Source: an uncultured Pelagibacteraceae bacterium (GTDB taxonomy: Bacteria; Pseudomonadota; Alphaproteobacteria; Pelagibacterales; Pelagibacteraceae). Taken from it: a stretch of 60,951 nucleotides of DNA. The stretch lies in assembly GCA_902624635.1 (NCBI GenBank), contig CACNYD010000004.1:1-60951 (forward strand), read 5' to 3'. Below the pieces are notes generated by a model that ran no database searches, had not been told where the DNA came from, and was given only the letters and a program-made list of their open reading frames with translations. Shown one piece after another: positions 41,373 through 50,282 of the stretch. A program made the translations under genes and the position numbers. How positions within the stretch are numbered: the stretch's first letter is position 1; every line of letters starts with the position of its first letter.

Positions 41373-43304
41373 TTGAACAAACTATATAAAGAATTAGCTA
41401 ATTGTATAAGATTTCTCTCAATTGATGCTGTTCAAAGAGCAAACTCAGGACACCCTGGAATGCCTATGGGGATGGCTGATGTTGTTACTGTGCTTTTTAA
41501 AGATTTTTTAAAGTTTAATCCAAAAAATCCTAGCTGGGTTAATAGAGATAGATTTGTTCTTTCTGCTGGCCATGGCTCTATGTTACTTTATTCTCTTCTA
41601 TATTTAACTGGTTACAAAAGTGTTTCTTTAAATGATATTAAAAACTTTAGACAATTAGATTCTATATGCGCTGGTCATCCTGAATACCATCCTAATACTG
41701 GTATTGAGACCACCACAGGTCCACTGGGACAAGGAATCTCAAACGCAGTTGGGTTTGCAATATCAGAAGAAATATTAAAAAAACAATTAGGGAAAAAAAA
41801 AATTAATCATAAAACTTATGTCCTTGCTGGCGATGGATGCTTAATGGAAGGTATCAGTCACGAAGCATTGAGCTTAGCTGGACATTTAAAATTAAAAAAT
41901 CTTATTTTATTATTTGATAACAATTCTATCTCAATCGATGGACCCACAAACTTAGCGGTTTCAGATGATCATGAGAAAAGGTTTAAGAGCTATGGTTGGG
42001 ACTACCTAAAAATCAATGGTCATGATTTCAAAGAAATATCCAAAGCTTTAAAGAAAGCACAAAAATCAAGAAAACCCTTTGCAATTTCATGTAGAACTAC
42101 AATCGGTTTTGGATCTCCAAACAAGGAGGGTAAGGCATCATCGCATGGAAGTCCATTAGGTGAGGAGGAAATAAAACTTGTAAGAAAAAGACTAAAATGG
42201 AAATCTGAGCCTTTCAAGATCCCTTTTGAATTATTAAGTGAATGGAGAAAAATTGGGAAAAAGGCCTCACAAAATGCTCGGAAAAATAAAGTAAACATTT
42301 TAAATTTTAAAAATTTTAATTCATTAAAAAAAATAATCAAAAAAGCAAAAGTTGAATATATAAAAAATACAAAACCGATTGCTACGAGAAAATCATCTGA
42401 AATATTTTTAAACAATATAGCAAAATTTCCTAATTTAATCGGAGGCTCAGCTGATTTAGCTGGATCAAATAATACTAAAACAAAAGATCATATAATAATC
42501 AAGCCAGGTAATTTTTCTGGAAATTATATTCATTATGGAGTTAGAGAGCACGCGATGTGTGGAATAATGAATGGAATAGCCTTGCACAGTGGCCTAATTC
42601 CCTATGGTGGAACTTTTTTAATATTTAGTGACTATTGCAAACCATCTATTAGATTAGCCGCAATGATGAAACAAAGAGTTATATATGTATTTACACACGA
42701 CTCTATTGGCTTAGGTGAGGATGGCCCAACTCATCAGCCAATTGAACAATTAACAAGTTTGAGATCTATTCCAAATCTAAATGTTTTTAGACCTTCTGAT
42801 ACGATTGAAACTTTTGAGTGTTGGCAATTAGCCCTTGAAAGCAAAAATACTCCAAGTGTAATTTCACTAACCAGACAAGAAGTAAATCCTATTAGACTTA
42901 AAAATTCCCTCAAAAATGAGTCATCTTTTGGTGCCTATGAAGTTTTGAGAACTGGAAGTAATGTAAGTGTAACAATTTTAGCAACTGGATCTGAAACAAG
43001 TTTAGCTAATGATGTAGGTCATAAATTAGCCATAGATGGTATTTATTCCAAAATTATATCAATGCCTTGTCAAAAAATATTTGATAATCAAAGTAAAGAA
43101 TATAAAGACAAAATATTATGCGAGACTGATTTAATCGTATCTATAGAGGCTTCAGAAACGAATTATTGGAAAAAATATACTGGTACAAATGGTTTAAATT
43201 TTGGAATTAATGATTTTGGGAAAAGCGCTCCATATAAAAAAATTTATGACCACTTTAAATTGAATTCTGAAAGCATAGTAAAAAAAATAAAAGAAAAATT
43301 ATGA
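41373..43304 (+). CDS. tkt: Transketolase
   Basis: Thiamin-diphosphate enzyme of the pentose phosphate pathway, 643 residues. [16 protein letters not shown] at the N-terminus, [18 protein letters not shown] (cofactor site) and [13 protein letters not shown] are present. The start is a TTG at 41373; AGGA lies about six bases before it and the conserved N-terminus begins at once, so no better start exists. First gene of the tkt-gap-pgk-fba run; gap begins inside its last four bases. Confidence 0.97.
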   Translation: MNKLYKELANCIRFLSIDAVQRANSGHPGMPMGMADVVTVLFKDFLKFNPKNPSWVNRDRFVLSAGHGSMLLYSLLYLTGYKSVSLNDIKNFRQLDSICAGHPEYHPNTGIETTTGPLGQGISNAVGFAISEEILKKQLGKKKINHKTYVLAGDGCLMEGISHEALSLAGHLKLKNLILLFDNNSISIDGPTNLAVSDDHEKRFKSYGWDYLKINGHDFKEISKALKKAQKSRKPFAISCRTTIGFGSPNKEGKASSHGSPLGEEEIKLVRKRLKWKSEPFKIPFELLSEWRKIGKKASQNARKNKVNILNFKNFNSLKKIIKKAKVEYIKNTKPIATRKSSEIFLNNIAKFPNLIGGSADLAGSNNTKTKDHIIIKPGNFSGNYIHYGVREHAMCGIMNGIALHSGLIPYGGTFLIFSDYCKPSIRLAAMMKQRVIYVFTHDSIGLGEDGPTHQPIEQLTSLRSIPNLNVFRPSDTIETFECWQLALESKNTPSVISLTRQEVNPIRLKNSLKNESSFGAYEVLRTGSNVSVTILATGSETSLANDVGHKLAIDGIYSKIISMPCQKIFDNQSKEYKDKILCETDLIVSIEASETNYWKKYTGTNGLNFGINDFGKSAPYKKIYDHFKLNSESIVKKIKEKL

Positions 43305-44299
43305 AAATAAAAATTGGTATAAATGGGATGGGGAGAATAGGAAGAATGATCCTTCGTTCTATTTTCGAAGGAAACAAAAAGCTAGAAATTAAGCATATTA
43401 ACAATAGAACAAATTCTGAAGTTTGCTCAACCCTTTTAAAAAACGATTCAATTCACGGAAAATTTAAAGCTGATGTAAACTTTGATGAAAAAAATATTAT
43501 TATAAATAAAAACAAAATTTCTTATGGTCAAGAAACTGATTTGAATAAAATTAATTGGAAAAAATATAATGTTGATTACGTGTTTGAGTGTACTGGAAAA
43601 TTTAATTCTAAAGATAAATTGCAACCACATCTAAATAATGGGGCAAAAAAAGTGATTGTTTCAGCTCCATGTAAAAATGCAAATAAAACTATTGTTTTTG
43701 GAGTAAATGAATCTGAATTAAAAAAAGAAGATAAAATTATTTCTGCTGCTTCTTGCACAACGAATTGCCTAGCACCTGTCGCTTATGTTTTAAATGAAAA
43801 TTTTGAAATTGAAAAAGGTTTTATGACAACTATACATGCGTTTACCAGCGATCAAAGAATTTTAGATAATTCTCATAAAGATCCTAGAAGAGCTAGATCG
43901 GCAAGTCAATCAATCGTACCAACTTCTACTGGTGCATCAAAAGCTATAGGTGAAATTATTCCTTCTCTTAAAGGCAAATTAGAAGGTGTGGCAATGAGAG
44001 TACCTACACCCAATGTATCATTAGTTGAACTTGTTTTTTGTACAAAAAAAGATTTAAGTATTGAAAAAATAAATTCAGCCTTTGCAGATTTTGGTAAAAA
44101 AAATAAAGTTATTGAAATCACACAAGAAAAACTAGTTTCTATTGATTTTAATCATAATCCTGCTTCGTCAATTATTGATGCAAGTTTAACCAATGTAATT
44201 GGAAAAAACATGGGGAAAATTTCAGCATGGTATGATAATGAATGGGGCTTCTCAAATAGAATGTGTGATATTGCTGAATATCTTCATGAAATTTCTTAA
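43301..44299 (+). CDS. gap: Glyceraldehyde-3-phosphate dehydrogenase
   Basis: Phosphorylating GAPDH, 332 residues. Rossmann motif [11 protein letters not shown], catalytic Cys in [12 protein letters not shown], and the C-terminal [12 protein letters not shown] are intact. The cofactor-selecting position that is Asp in strict NAD enzymes (IND) is Asn35 here, followed by Arg36 (HINNRT), hinting at NADP or dual use. It overlaps tkt by 4 bases and pgk by 1 base (TAATG). Confidence 0.96.
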   Translation: MKIKIGINGMGRIGRMILRSIFEGNKKLEIKHINNRTNSEVCSTLLKNDSIHGKFKADVNFDEKNIIINKNKISYGQETDLNKINWKKYNVDYVFECTGKFNSKDKLQPHLNNGAKKVIVSAPCKNANKTIVFGVNESELKKEDKIISAASCTTNCLAPVAYVLNENFEIEKGFMTTIHAFTSDQRILDNSHKDPRRARSASQSIVPTSTGASKAIGEIIPSLKGKLEGVAMRVPTPNVSLVELVFCTKKDLSIEKINSAFADFGKKNKVIEITQEKLVSIDFNHNPASSIIDASLTNVIGKNMGKISAWYDNEWGFSNRMCDIAEYLHEIS

Positions 44300-45477
44300 T
44301 GAATAATATAAAAGACCAAGAAAATCTTAATGAAAAAAAAGTTTTGTTGAGATTGGATTTAAATGTTCCATTAAAAAATGGATCGATTAGTGATGAAACA
44401 AGAATAAATAAAATCATTCCAATCATAAATTTTTTAATTAAAGAGCAATCAAAGATTATAATAATTTCACACGTGGGACGACCAAAAGGTAAAGTGAATT
44501 ACGATCTCTCACTTAAACCAATTTGTGAAAATGTAGAAAGAAAAATAAATAAAAAAATTAGATTAGTTAAAGAGGATATTTTTAAGTTAAAGAGAGAGGA
44601 TTTATTTAAAGGTTCAAACGATCAAGTAGTTTTTTTAGAGAATATTAGATTTTATGAGGAGGAAGAAAAAAATGATTCCAATTTCGCTCAACATTTAGCT
44701 AAACTTGCTGATTTATATGTAAACGATGCTTTTTCTTGTTCTCACAGAGCCCACGCTTCTGTAAGTAAAATTACTGAATTTCTTCCTTCTTTTGCTGGAT
44801 TACAGTTGGAAACAGAAATTAGTGCTCTAAAAAAAATTACATCAGAAGTCAAAAAACCAGTCACTTGTATTATTGGTGGATCAAAAATATCAACAAAAAT
44901 TGGAATAATTAAAAATTTAATATCTAAATTTGATAATATTATCGTTGTTGGTGGAATGGCTAATAATATTATTAAATACAAAGGAAACGAAATAGGTAAA
45001 TCAATTAAAGAAGAAAATTGTGATTTAATGATAAAAGAAATTTTTGAGACTTTAAAAAATCATTCTTGTAAAATTACTTTCCCAGAGGATGTTTTGATTG
45101 GAAAAAATTTAGATGATGAGCCCCAAATCAAAGAACTAAATAATATTAAAAATGATGATTTTATTTTGGATATTGGTCCTAAGACACTAAATAAAATAAA
45201 GCATATTATTGATAATAGTGAAACAGTTCTTTGGAATGGACCAGCAGGCTATTTTGAGAATCCAAATTTTGCTAATGGCAGTTACGAAATTGCAAAAGCT
45301 ATCATTAAAAAAAATAAAAATAACTCAATTTACTCAGTTGTAGGAGGTGGAGATACAATAGCCCTTATAAATAAAATAAATGCAATAGAAAATTTTAATT
45401 TTGTTTCAACTGCCGGTGGAGCATTTTTAGAATACCTTGAAGGAAAAGAGTTACCTGGTATAAAAGCTTTAAATTAA
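44299..45477 (+). CDS. pgk: Phosphoglycerate kinase
   Basis: 392 residues. N-terminal LLRLDLNVPLKNG, substrate segment ISHVGRPKG, FLENIRFYEEEE, VNDAFSCSHRAHAS and C-terminal nucleotide loop VVGGGDTIALIN with STAGGAFLEYLEG are all visible. Works with gap and fba in either direction of lower glycolysis; without a phosphofructokinase or pyruvate kinase in the window, the gluconeogenic direction is a reasonable guess. Confidence 0.98.
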   Translation: MNNIKDQENLNEKKVLLRLDLNVPLKNGSISDETRINKIIPIINFLIKEQSKIIIISHVGRPKGKVNYDLSLKPICENVERKINKKIRLVKEDIFKLKREDLFKGSNDQVVFLENIRFYEEEEKNDSNFAQHLAKLADLYVNDAFSCSHRAHASVSKITEFLPSFAGLQLETEISALKKITSEVKKPVTCIIGGSKISTKIGIIKNLISKFDNIIVVGGMANNIIKYKGNEIGKSIKEENCDLMIKEIFETLKNHSCKITFPEDVLIGKNLDDEPQIKELNNIKNDDFILDIGPKTLNKIKHIIDNSETVLWNGPAGYFENPNFANGSYEIAKAIIKKNKNNSIYSVVGGGDTIALINKINAIENFNFVSTAGGAFLEYLEGKELPGIKALN

Positions 45478-45478
45478 T

Positions 45479-46486
45479 ATGTCTGAATTAAATAGTATAG
45501 CACTGAAAATACTCAATAATGGAAAAGGTATTCTTGCAGCTGATGAAAGTACTACAACTATGACTAAAAGATTAGAGTCTGTAAAAATTCCATCAACACC
45601 TGAAAACCGTTTATTATTTAGAGAAACATTATTTAGTGCATCTGGTGTAACAAAATATATTGGAGGAGTAATTTTGTACGATGAAACAATAAAACAAATG
45701 ACTTCAAAAAAAAATAAGATCCCAGAATTAATTTCAAAAATGGGTAGTGCCCCAGGTATAAAAGTTGACACTGGAGCAAAAGTTTTAGCTGGTTCGAAAA
45801 AAGAGAAAATTACCGAAGGTTTAGATGGTCTTAGAGAAAGGTTAAAAGAATATTATAAGTTAGGAGCCAAGTTTACAAAGTGGAGAGGCGTATACAATAT
45901 TTCGAAAGAATATCCAAGCAAACTCTCAATACAATCTAATGCGCATGCATTAGCGAGATATTCTGCGCTAGTTCAAGAATGTAATATGGTACCAATAGTT
46001 GAACCTGAAGTTCTTATGGATGGAGAACATTCGGCAAAAGAATGCTTTAATAAAACTTCTGAAGTAATAGAAAAATGTTTTGAAGAGCTAATCTTACATA
46101 AAGTTGACTTAAGAGGAATTATATTAAAGCCAAATATGATTTTGGCTGGTAATGAATGTGAGAATAAAATATCAAGTGAAGAGGTGGCAAAGTTAACTAT
46201 AAAATGCTTGAAAGACTCCGTTCCAGCAGAAGTGCCAGGAATAGCATTTTTATCTGGTGGTCAATCAGAGATAGAGGCAACAGAAAATTTAAATTTGATA
46301 AACAAATATAATGATACCAAATTCATACTGAGTTACTCTTATGGAAGAGCCCTCCAGCAAAGCGCTTTAAAATTTTGGTCTCAAGATACGCAAAATATCG
46401 AAGGAACCCAAAAAATTTTTAACCAAAGAGCTAAAATGAATACTTTAGCTGCTCAAGGTAAATGGTCTAGAGAACTTGAGGATTAA
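45479..46486 (+). CDS. fba: Fructose-bisphosphate aldolase, class I
   Basis: 335 residues of the metal-independent, eukaryote-like aldolase class. N-terminal GKGILAADESTTTMTKRL, the substrate region ALVQECNMVPIVEPEVLMDG and the Schiff-base lysine in LRGIILKPNMIL are characteristic, plus FLSGGQSEIEATENLN. Class I in place of the usual bacterial class II is notable but common in marine alphaproteobacteria. One base after pgk, and overlapped by thiE at its end. Confidence 0.96.
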   Translation: MSELNSIALKILNNGKGILAADESTTTMTKRLESVKIPSTPENRLLFRETLFSASGVTKYIGGVILYDETIKQMTSKKNKIPELISKMGSAPGIKVDTGAKVLAGSKKEKITEGLDGLRERLKEYYKLGAKFTKWRGVYNISKEYPSKLSIQSNAHALARYSALVQECNMVPIVEPEVLMDGEHSAKECFNKTSEVIEKCFEELILHKVDLRGIILKPNMILAGNECENKISSEEVAKLTIKCLKDSVPAEVPGIAFLSGGQSEIEATENLNLINKYNDTKFILSYSYGRALQQSALKFWSQDTQNIEGTQKIFNQRAKMNTLAAQGKWSRELED

Positions 46487-47090
46487 TAAAAAAAAATTTA
46501 TTTATCTCATTTCACCAAATAAAATTACTAATGCATTCTATCAAGATTTGATTGAAGTTTTAAAACAAAAAAAAGTTAGTTTTTTCCAGTTGAGGCTTAA
46601 AAAAGAAACTCTCAAAAAAAAATTAAGCATTGGTAGAAAAATTAAAAAAATTTGTAAAAGATTTAATGTTAAATTTTTGATTAATGATGATGTTTTTATT
46701 GCTAAGAAATTAAATGCTGATGGTTGTCATTTGGGTCAAAGAGATATGAATATTATTAAAGCAAGAAAATTAGTTGGCGATAAGATAATAGGTGTTACCT
46801 GTCATAACTCTATAAAATTATCGAAAATTGCTTTAAAAAGTAAAGCTGACTACATAGCTCTGGGGGCTTTTAATAATTCAAAAACCAAAAAAATAAAATA
46901 CAAAGCCTCTATTAATTTACTCAGAAAAGTAAAAAAAATCACTAAAACTCCTGTGGTAGCTATTGGTGGCATTAATTCTAAAAATTATAAAAATCTTTTA
47001 TTGAATAAAGCGAACTTTTTAGCTATTTCAGGCTACATTTGGAATAACAATGAATTGAAACCAAAAGAGGCAATTAAGATTTTAAAATGA
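46476..47090 (+). CDS. thiE: Thiamin-phosphate synthase
   Basis: Joins HMP-PP and thiazole phosphate to thiamin phosphate, 204 residues. Visible family features are FFQLRLK, FLINDD, GCHLGQRD, IGVTCHN, ADYIALGAF and VAIGGINSKNYK. The start appears to be a TTG at 46476, overlapping fba by 11 bases; no ATG or GTG lies near, and the family N-terminus begins here. Its thiazole-phosphate source is not in the window; thiD is at 26885-27697. Confidence 0.9.
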   Translation: MRINKKKFIYLISPNKITNAFYQDLIEVLKQKKVSFFQLRLKKETLKKKLSIGRKIKKICKRFNVKFLINDDVFIAKKLNADGCHLGQRDMNIIKARKLVGDKIIGVTCHNSIKLSKIALKSKADYIALGAFNNSKTKKIKYKASINLLRKVKKITKTPVVAIGGINSKNYKNLLLNKANFLAISGYIWNNNELKPKEAIKILK

Positions 47091-47647
47091 AAATAAATGC
47101 TGGAGAAATTAGAGTAGGCATGTTGCTAGAATATAAAGATGATTTGTGGCAGGTATTAAAAACTCAACATGTGAAGCCAGGAAAAGGAGGTGCATTTGCA
47201 CAAGTTGAAATGAAAAGTTTGAATAAGAATACTAAATTGAATGAGCGATTTAGATCAAGTGAAACTGTTGAAAAGGCATCATTGGAGGAAATGAATTATA
47301 ATTATCTTTATGAGGATGAAAATAACTATTTTTTTATAGAGCCAAATTCTTTTGAACAAATTGAAATAAAAAAAAGTTTAATTGGTGAGAAGGGAAAATT
47401 GTTAACTGAAAATTTAAAAGTTTCTGTCAGCTTTTATAATGAATTACCTATTTCAGTAGATTTACCAAAACAAGTTGTTTGCAAAATAGAAATCACCGAT
47501 GTCGCTTTAAAAGGGCAAACTGTTTCCTCATCATATAAGCCAGCAACATTAAGTAATGGTTTAAATATTCAAGTTCCTCCTTTTATTGAAGCTGGAGACG
47601 AAGTAATTATAGACACAAGAAATCTTGAATATATTAAGAAGAATTAA
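47087..47647 (+). CDS. efp: Elongation factor P
   Basis: 186 residues, three beta-barrel domains. It helps ribosomes through proline stretches. The tip loop KPGKGGAFAQVEMK in domain I carries a Lys at the position usually modified by EpmA; the modification genes are not in the window. The C-terminal SSYKPATLSNGLNIQVPPFI is family-typical. It overlaps thiE by 4 bases and suhB starts 2 bases after its stop. Confidence 0.97.
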   Translation: MKINAGEIRVGMLLEYKDDLWQVLKTQHVKPGKGGAFAQVEMKSLNKNTKLNERFRSSETVEKASLEEMNYNYLYEDENNYFFIEPNSFEQIEIKKSLIGEKGKLLTENLKVSVSFYNELPISVDLPKQVVCKIEITDVALKGQTVSSSYKPATLSNGLNIQVPPFIEAGDEVIIDTRNLEYIKKN

Positions 47648-47649
47648 TT

Positions 47650-48390
47650 ATGAACTCAATTTCTGCTAATTTAAATATTATGATTAAAGCATGTGAAAAA
47701 GCATCAAAAATATTAATTAGAGATTTTGGTGAAATTGAAAAATTACAAGTATCAAAAAAAAGTCAAAGAGATTTTGTTACAAATGCAGATTTAAAAACAG
47801 AAAAAATAATCATTGAAGAATTAGAGAAGGCAAGACCAAATTTTTCATTTATAAGTGAAGAAAGGGGAGTAAAAAAAAACAAAGATGATAAGAATACTTG
47901 GATTATAGATCCAATAGATGGAACAGTCAACTTTCTGCATGGTATACCTCATTTTGCTATATCAATAGCTTTAAGATCAAATAGAGAAATAATTTCTGGT
48001 ATAATTTATGATCCTATAAAAGATGAAATGTTTTTTGCTGAGAAAAACAATGGAGCCTTTTTTAACAATCACAGAGTAAGGGTTTCAACCAAGAATAATA
48101 TAGATGAATGCTTGTTCGCGATCGGAGGAAAACTAAAAAAAGAACCAGACTTTTCGTATAGAAGATCTGGTTGCGCAGCACTAGATCTGGCCTATGTATC
48201 TGTTGGAAGATATGATGGTTATTTTCAAAAAAATTTAAATTTGTGGGATATTGCTGCAGGAATAATTTTAATTAAGGAAGCTGGAGGCATAATTAATAAT
48301 TTTAGCTTAGAGAGTCTAAAAAATATAAATGTTACTGCCTCAAACTCAAATATTAGCAATAAATTTAATGATAAAATACTTAACTTTTAA
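47650..48390 (+). CDS. suhB: Inositol monophosphatase family protein (SuhB)
   Basis: 246 residues. The metal-binding motif [15 protein letters not shown] and C-terminal [17 protein letters not shown] are diagnostic. SuhB proteins hydrolyse inositol monophosphate and in E. coli also take part in rRNA transcription antitermination. Which role applies here is unknown, though efp and ribosomal protein genes flank it. Confidence 0.93.
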   Translation: MNSISANLNIMIKACEKASKILIRDFGEIEKLQVSKKSQRDFVTNADLKTEKIIIEELEKARPNFSFISEERGVKKNKDDKNTWIIDPIDGTVNFLHGIPHFAISIALRSNREIISGIIYDPIKDEMFFAEKNNGAFFNNHRVRVSTKNNIDECLFAIGGKLKKEPDFSYRRSGCAALDLAYVSVGRYDGYFQKNLNLWDIAAGIILIKEAGGIINNFSLESLKNINVTASNSNISNKFNDKILNF

Positions 48391-48418
48391 TTGTTTTAAA
48401 AAAATCTTTTGTTATAAG
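48391..48418 (+). promoter_or_regulatory. Candidate rpmE promoter with almost no leader
   Basis: TTGTTT (48391-48396) and TATAAG (48413-48418) are 16 bases apart, right after the suhB stop. The start point would fall within a base or two of the rpmE ATG at 48426, and there is no Shine-Dalgarno. The same TATAAG box with a 16-base spacer occurs before the 5S gene. Confidence 0.35.
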
Positions 48419-48425
48419 TCTCGAA

Positions 48426-48653
48426 ATGAAAAAAAATACACATCCAAATTACCATAAAATTAGAGTTGAAATGACTGATGGCACTCAGTTTGAGACTAAA
48501 TCAACATGGGGCAAAGAAGGTGATTTACTTAAGCTAGAAATAGATCCTAAGTCTCATTCAGCTTGGACCGGTGGCAAACAAAAATTATTGGACAAAGGTA
48601 GAATAAGCAAATTCAACAAAAAATTTCAAAATTTTAAATCTGAAAAAAAATAA
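48426..48653 (+). CDS. rpmE: 50S ribosomal protein L31
   Basis: 75 residues. [24 protein letters not shown] and [20 protein letters not shown] match bL31. The CxxC zinc-binding cysteines of the classic form are absent (there is no Cys at all), so it is a zinc-independent type. trcR starts on the next base after its stop. Confidence 0.96.
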   Translation: MKKNTHPNYHKIRVEMTDGTQFETKSTWGKEGDLLKLEIDPKSHSAWTGGKQKLLDKGRISKFNKKFQNFKSEKK

Positions 48654-49229
48654 ATGAATAACACCCCACTAATGCCAATGGCAACAGCAGTATGGCTTGT
48701 TGAAAATACAACCCTTACATTCCAACAAATTGCAAATTTCTGTAATATGCATGAGGTTGAAATTCAGGGTATTGCAGATGGGGAAGTTGCAAAAGGTATA
48801 AAAGCGTATAATCCAATAATCGCTGGTCAGCTCTCACGTGAGGAAATTGAACTTTCCTCTAAAGATAAAAATAGACCTCTACAAATTACAAGTTCTGACA
48901 TTGAAATCACTAGTGATGAAAAAAAAATAAAAAAATATATTCCATTATCAAAAAGACAAGACAAACCTGACTCTGCTTTATGGTTGATTAAACAACATAA
49001 TATTTTAAAAGACTCTCAAATAGCAAAACTGGTGGGAATTACTAAAAACTCTGTTACATCTATTAGAAATAAAAGTTACTGGAATTTTAATAATTTAAAT
49101 CCAAAAGATCCTGTAGCTTTAAATCTTTTTACTCAAAAAGATTTAATAGATGCAATAGCTAAAGCAGAAAGAAGAATTAAGCGAGAAAAAAGAGAAAAAG
49201 AGAAAAAAATAAAGAACAATTTAGATTAA
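48654..49229 (+). CDS. DUF1013-family protein (TrcR-like cell-cycle regulator)
   Basis: 191 residues, an alphaproteobacterial family named TrcR or DUF1013. The N-terminal MPMATAVWLVENTTLTFQQI and GIADGEVAKGIKAYNPI blocks are conserved. A helix-turn-helix-like segment lies in the second half (HNILKDSQIAKLVGITKNSV), and the C-terminus is lysine-rich. It is probably a DNA-binding regulator; targets are unknown. Between rpmE and rpsU. Confidence 0.85.
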   Translation: MNNTPLMPMATAVWLVENTTLTFQQIANFCNMHEVEIQGIADGEVAKGIKAYNPIIAGQLSREEIELSSKDKNRPLQITSSDIEITSDEKKIKKYIPLSKRQDKPDSALWLIKQHNILKDSQIAKLVGITKNSVTSIRNKSYWNFNNLNPKDPVALNLFTQKDLIDAIAKAERRIKREKREKEKKIKNNLD

Positions 49230-49298
49230 ATGTATAAATTAAATAGACATAAAATAGTAAAGATGTTATTCAGATCTCTTTTTGGAGGTATTTATTAA
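49230..49298 (+). CDS. Possible 22-residue ORF leading into rpsU
   Basis: An ATG immediately after the trcR stop opens 22 codons (MYKLNRHKIVKMLFRSLFGG and two more). Its TAA overlaps the proposed rpsU start, and the rpsU Shine-Dalgarno lies within it. It may be a leader that couples translation, or a chance ORF. There is no independent evidence for the peptide. Confidence 0.25.
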   Translation: MYKLNRHKIVKMLFRSLFGGIY

Positions 49299-49488
49299 GA
49301 TAGAAGTTAAAGATAACAACGTCGAGCAAGCTTTGAGAGTTTTAAAAAGAAAACTTCAAAGGGATGGTTTTTTTAAGATTATCAAACTTAAAAATACTTA
49401 TGAAAAACCGTCTGAAAAGAAAAAAAGAATTCTCCAAGAAAATATAAAAAGAGTAAAAAAACTTAATAAACTTAAAAATAGAATTTAA
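49294..49488 (+). CDS. rpsU: 30S ribosomal protein S21, probable ATT start
   Basis: bS21, 64 residues from the proposed start; it helps initiation at the 16S 3' end. KDNNVEQALRVLKRKLQRDG and YEKPSEKKKR are the family core. The only standard-type start is a TTG at 49282, but that codon overlaps the Shine-Dalgarno GGAGG (49284-49288). The ATT at 49294 is 5 bases after GGAGG and gives M-K-I-E-V-K-D-N-N-V, which lines up with the usual alphaproteobacterial N-terminus (M-Q-V-L-V-R-D-N-N-V). An annotation may list the TTG form (49282). Confidence 0.85.
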   Translation: MKIEVKDNNVEQALRVLKRKLQRDGFFKIIKLKNTYEKPSEKKKRILQENIKRVKKLNKLKNRI

Positions 49489-49491
49489 TAC

Positions 49492-49568
<77 letters not shown>

Positions 49569-49571
49569 ATT

Positions 49572-50282
49572 TTATAAATTAAAATTCGATTTCTTTGCAT
49601 CCTTCAAAAAACCCTTCACAGTGTCTATTGTAAGTTTTTTAAAAGAACTTCCAAATTTCTCAATTTTTTCAATTAAGACAGGTGGCACAGTTATAATTTG
49701 ACACCCAACTTGCTTTGCTTGTATGTAATTGTATGGTTCTCTTGTACTTGCCCAAAGTATTTCAACATTTTTGTAATTTTTAGAAATTTTAATACTTTCT
49801 TCAAATTGTGGGATAGGATCTTTGCCTGTATCACCCATCCTACCAGCAAAAATAGAAATAATTACTTTTGTTTTTTTGTCTATGTTTTTTAAAATTCGTT
49901 TAGTTTGTTGGGCTGTGTAAACGGCAGTAATATTTAGCTTTATTCCATCGTTATTAAGAGCTTTGATCACTTTTCCCATAAATTTTCCTCTAGAATTATT
50001 TACAGGAACTTTTACATAAATATTTTTTCCCCAATTATTTATCATTTTTCCTTGAGCTATCATGTCTTCAACATTATCTGCAAAAACCTCGAGTGATAAT
50101 GGTTTTTTTGTTATTTTAAGAATTTTTTTTGAATAAATAAAATAGTCTTTCGCTCCTGCTTTTCGCATTAAACTTGGGTTAGTAGTGAAGCCTTTTACTA
50201 TATGTTTTTTGTTAAACTTACTTATCAATTTAACATCAGCTATATCACAAAAAATTTTAGTCAATTTACAAACTTTTAACAA
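49572..50282 (-). CDS. tal: Transaldolase family protein
   Basis: 236 residues, the short transaldolase / fructose-6-phosphate aldolase-like group. TTNPSLMRKAG near residue 33, the Schiff-base lysine in IYVKVPV, NITAVYTAQQ and SIFAGRMGDTG are visible. Both candidate starts are TTG: 50282 (17 bases inside pntB) and 50264, which gives MTKIFCDIADV and matches the family N-terminus better. It complements tkt in the non-oxidative pentose pathway. Last gene of the pnt run. Confidence 0.88.
   Translation of the reverse strand: MLKVCKLTKIFCDIADVKLISKFNKKHIVKGFTTNPSLMRKAGAKDYFIYSKKILKITKKPLSLEVFADNVEDMIAQGKMINNWGKNIYVKVPVNNSRGKFMGKVIKALNNDGIKLNITAVYTAQQTKRILKNIDKKTKVIISIFAGRMGDTGKDPIPQFEESIKISKNYKNVEILWASTREPYNYIQAKQVGCQIITVPPVLIEKIEKFGSSFKKLTIDTVKGFLKDAKKSNFNL

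Noticed and set aside
42020-42415. 131-codon open frame on the minus strand
   Set aside because: Antisense to tkt, with Phe-rich composition typical of shadows; no promoter or ribosome-binding site of its own.
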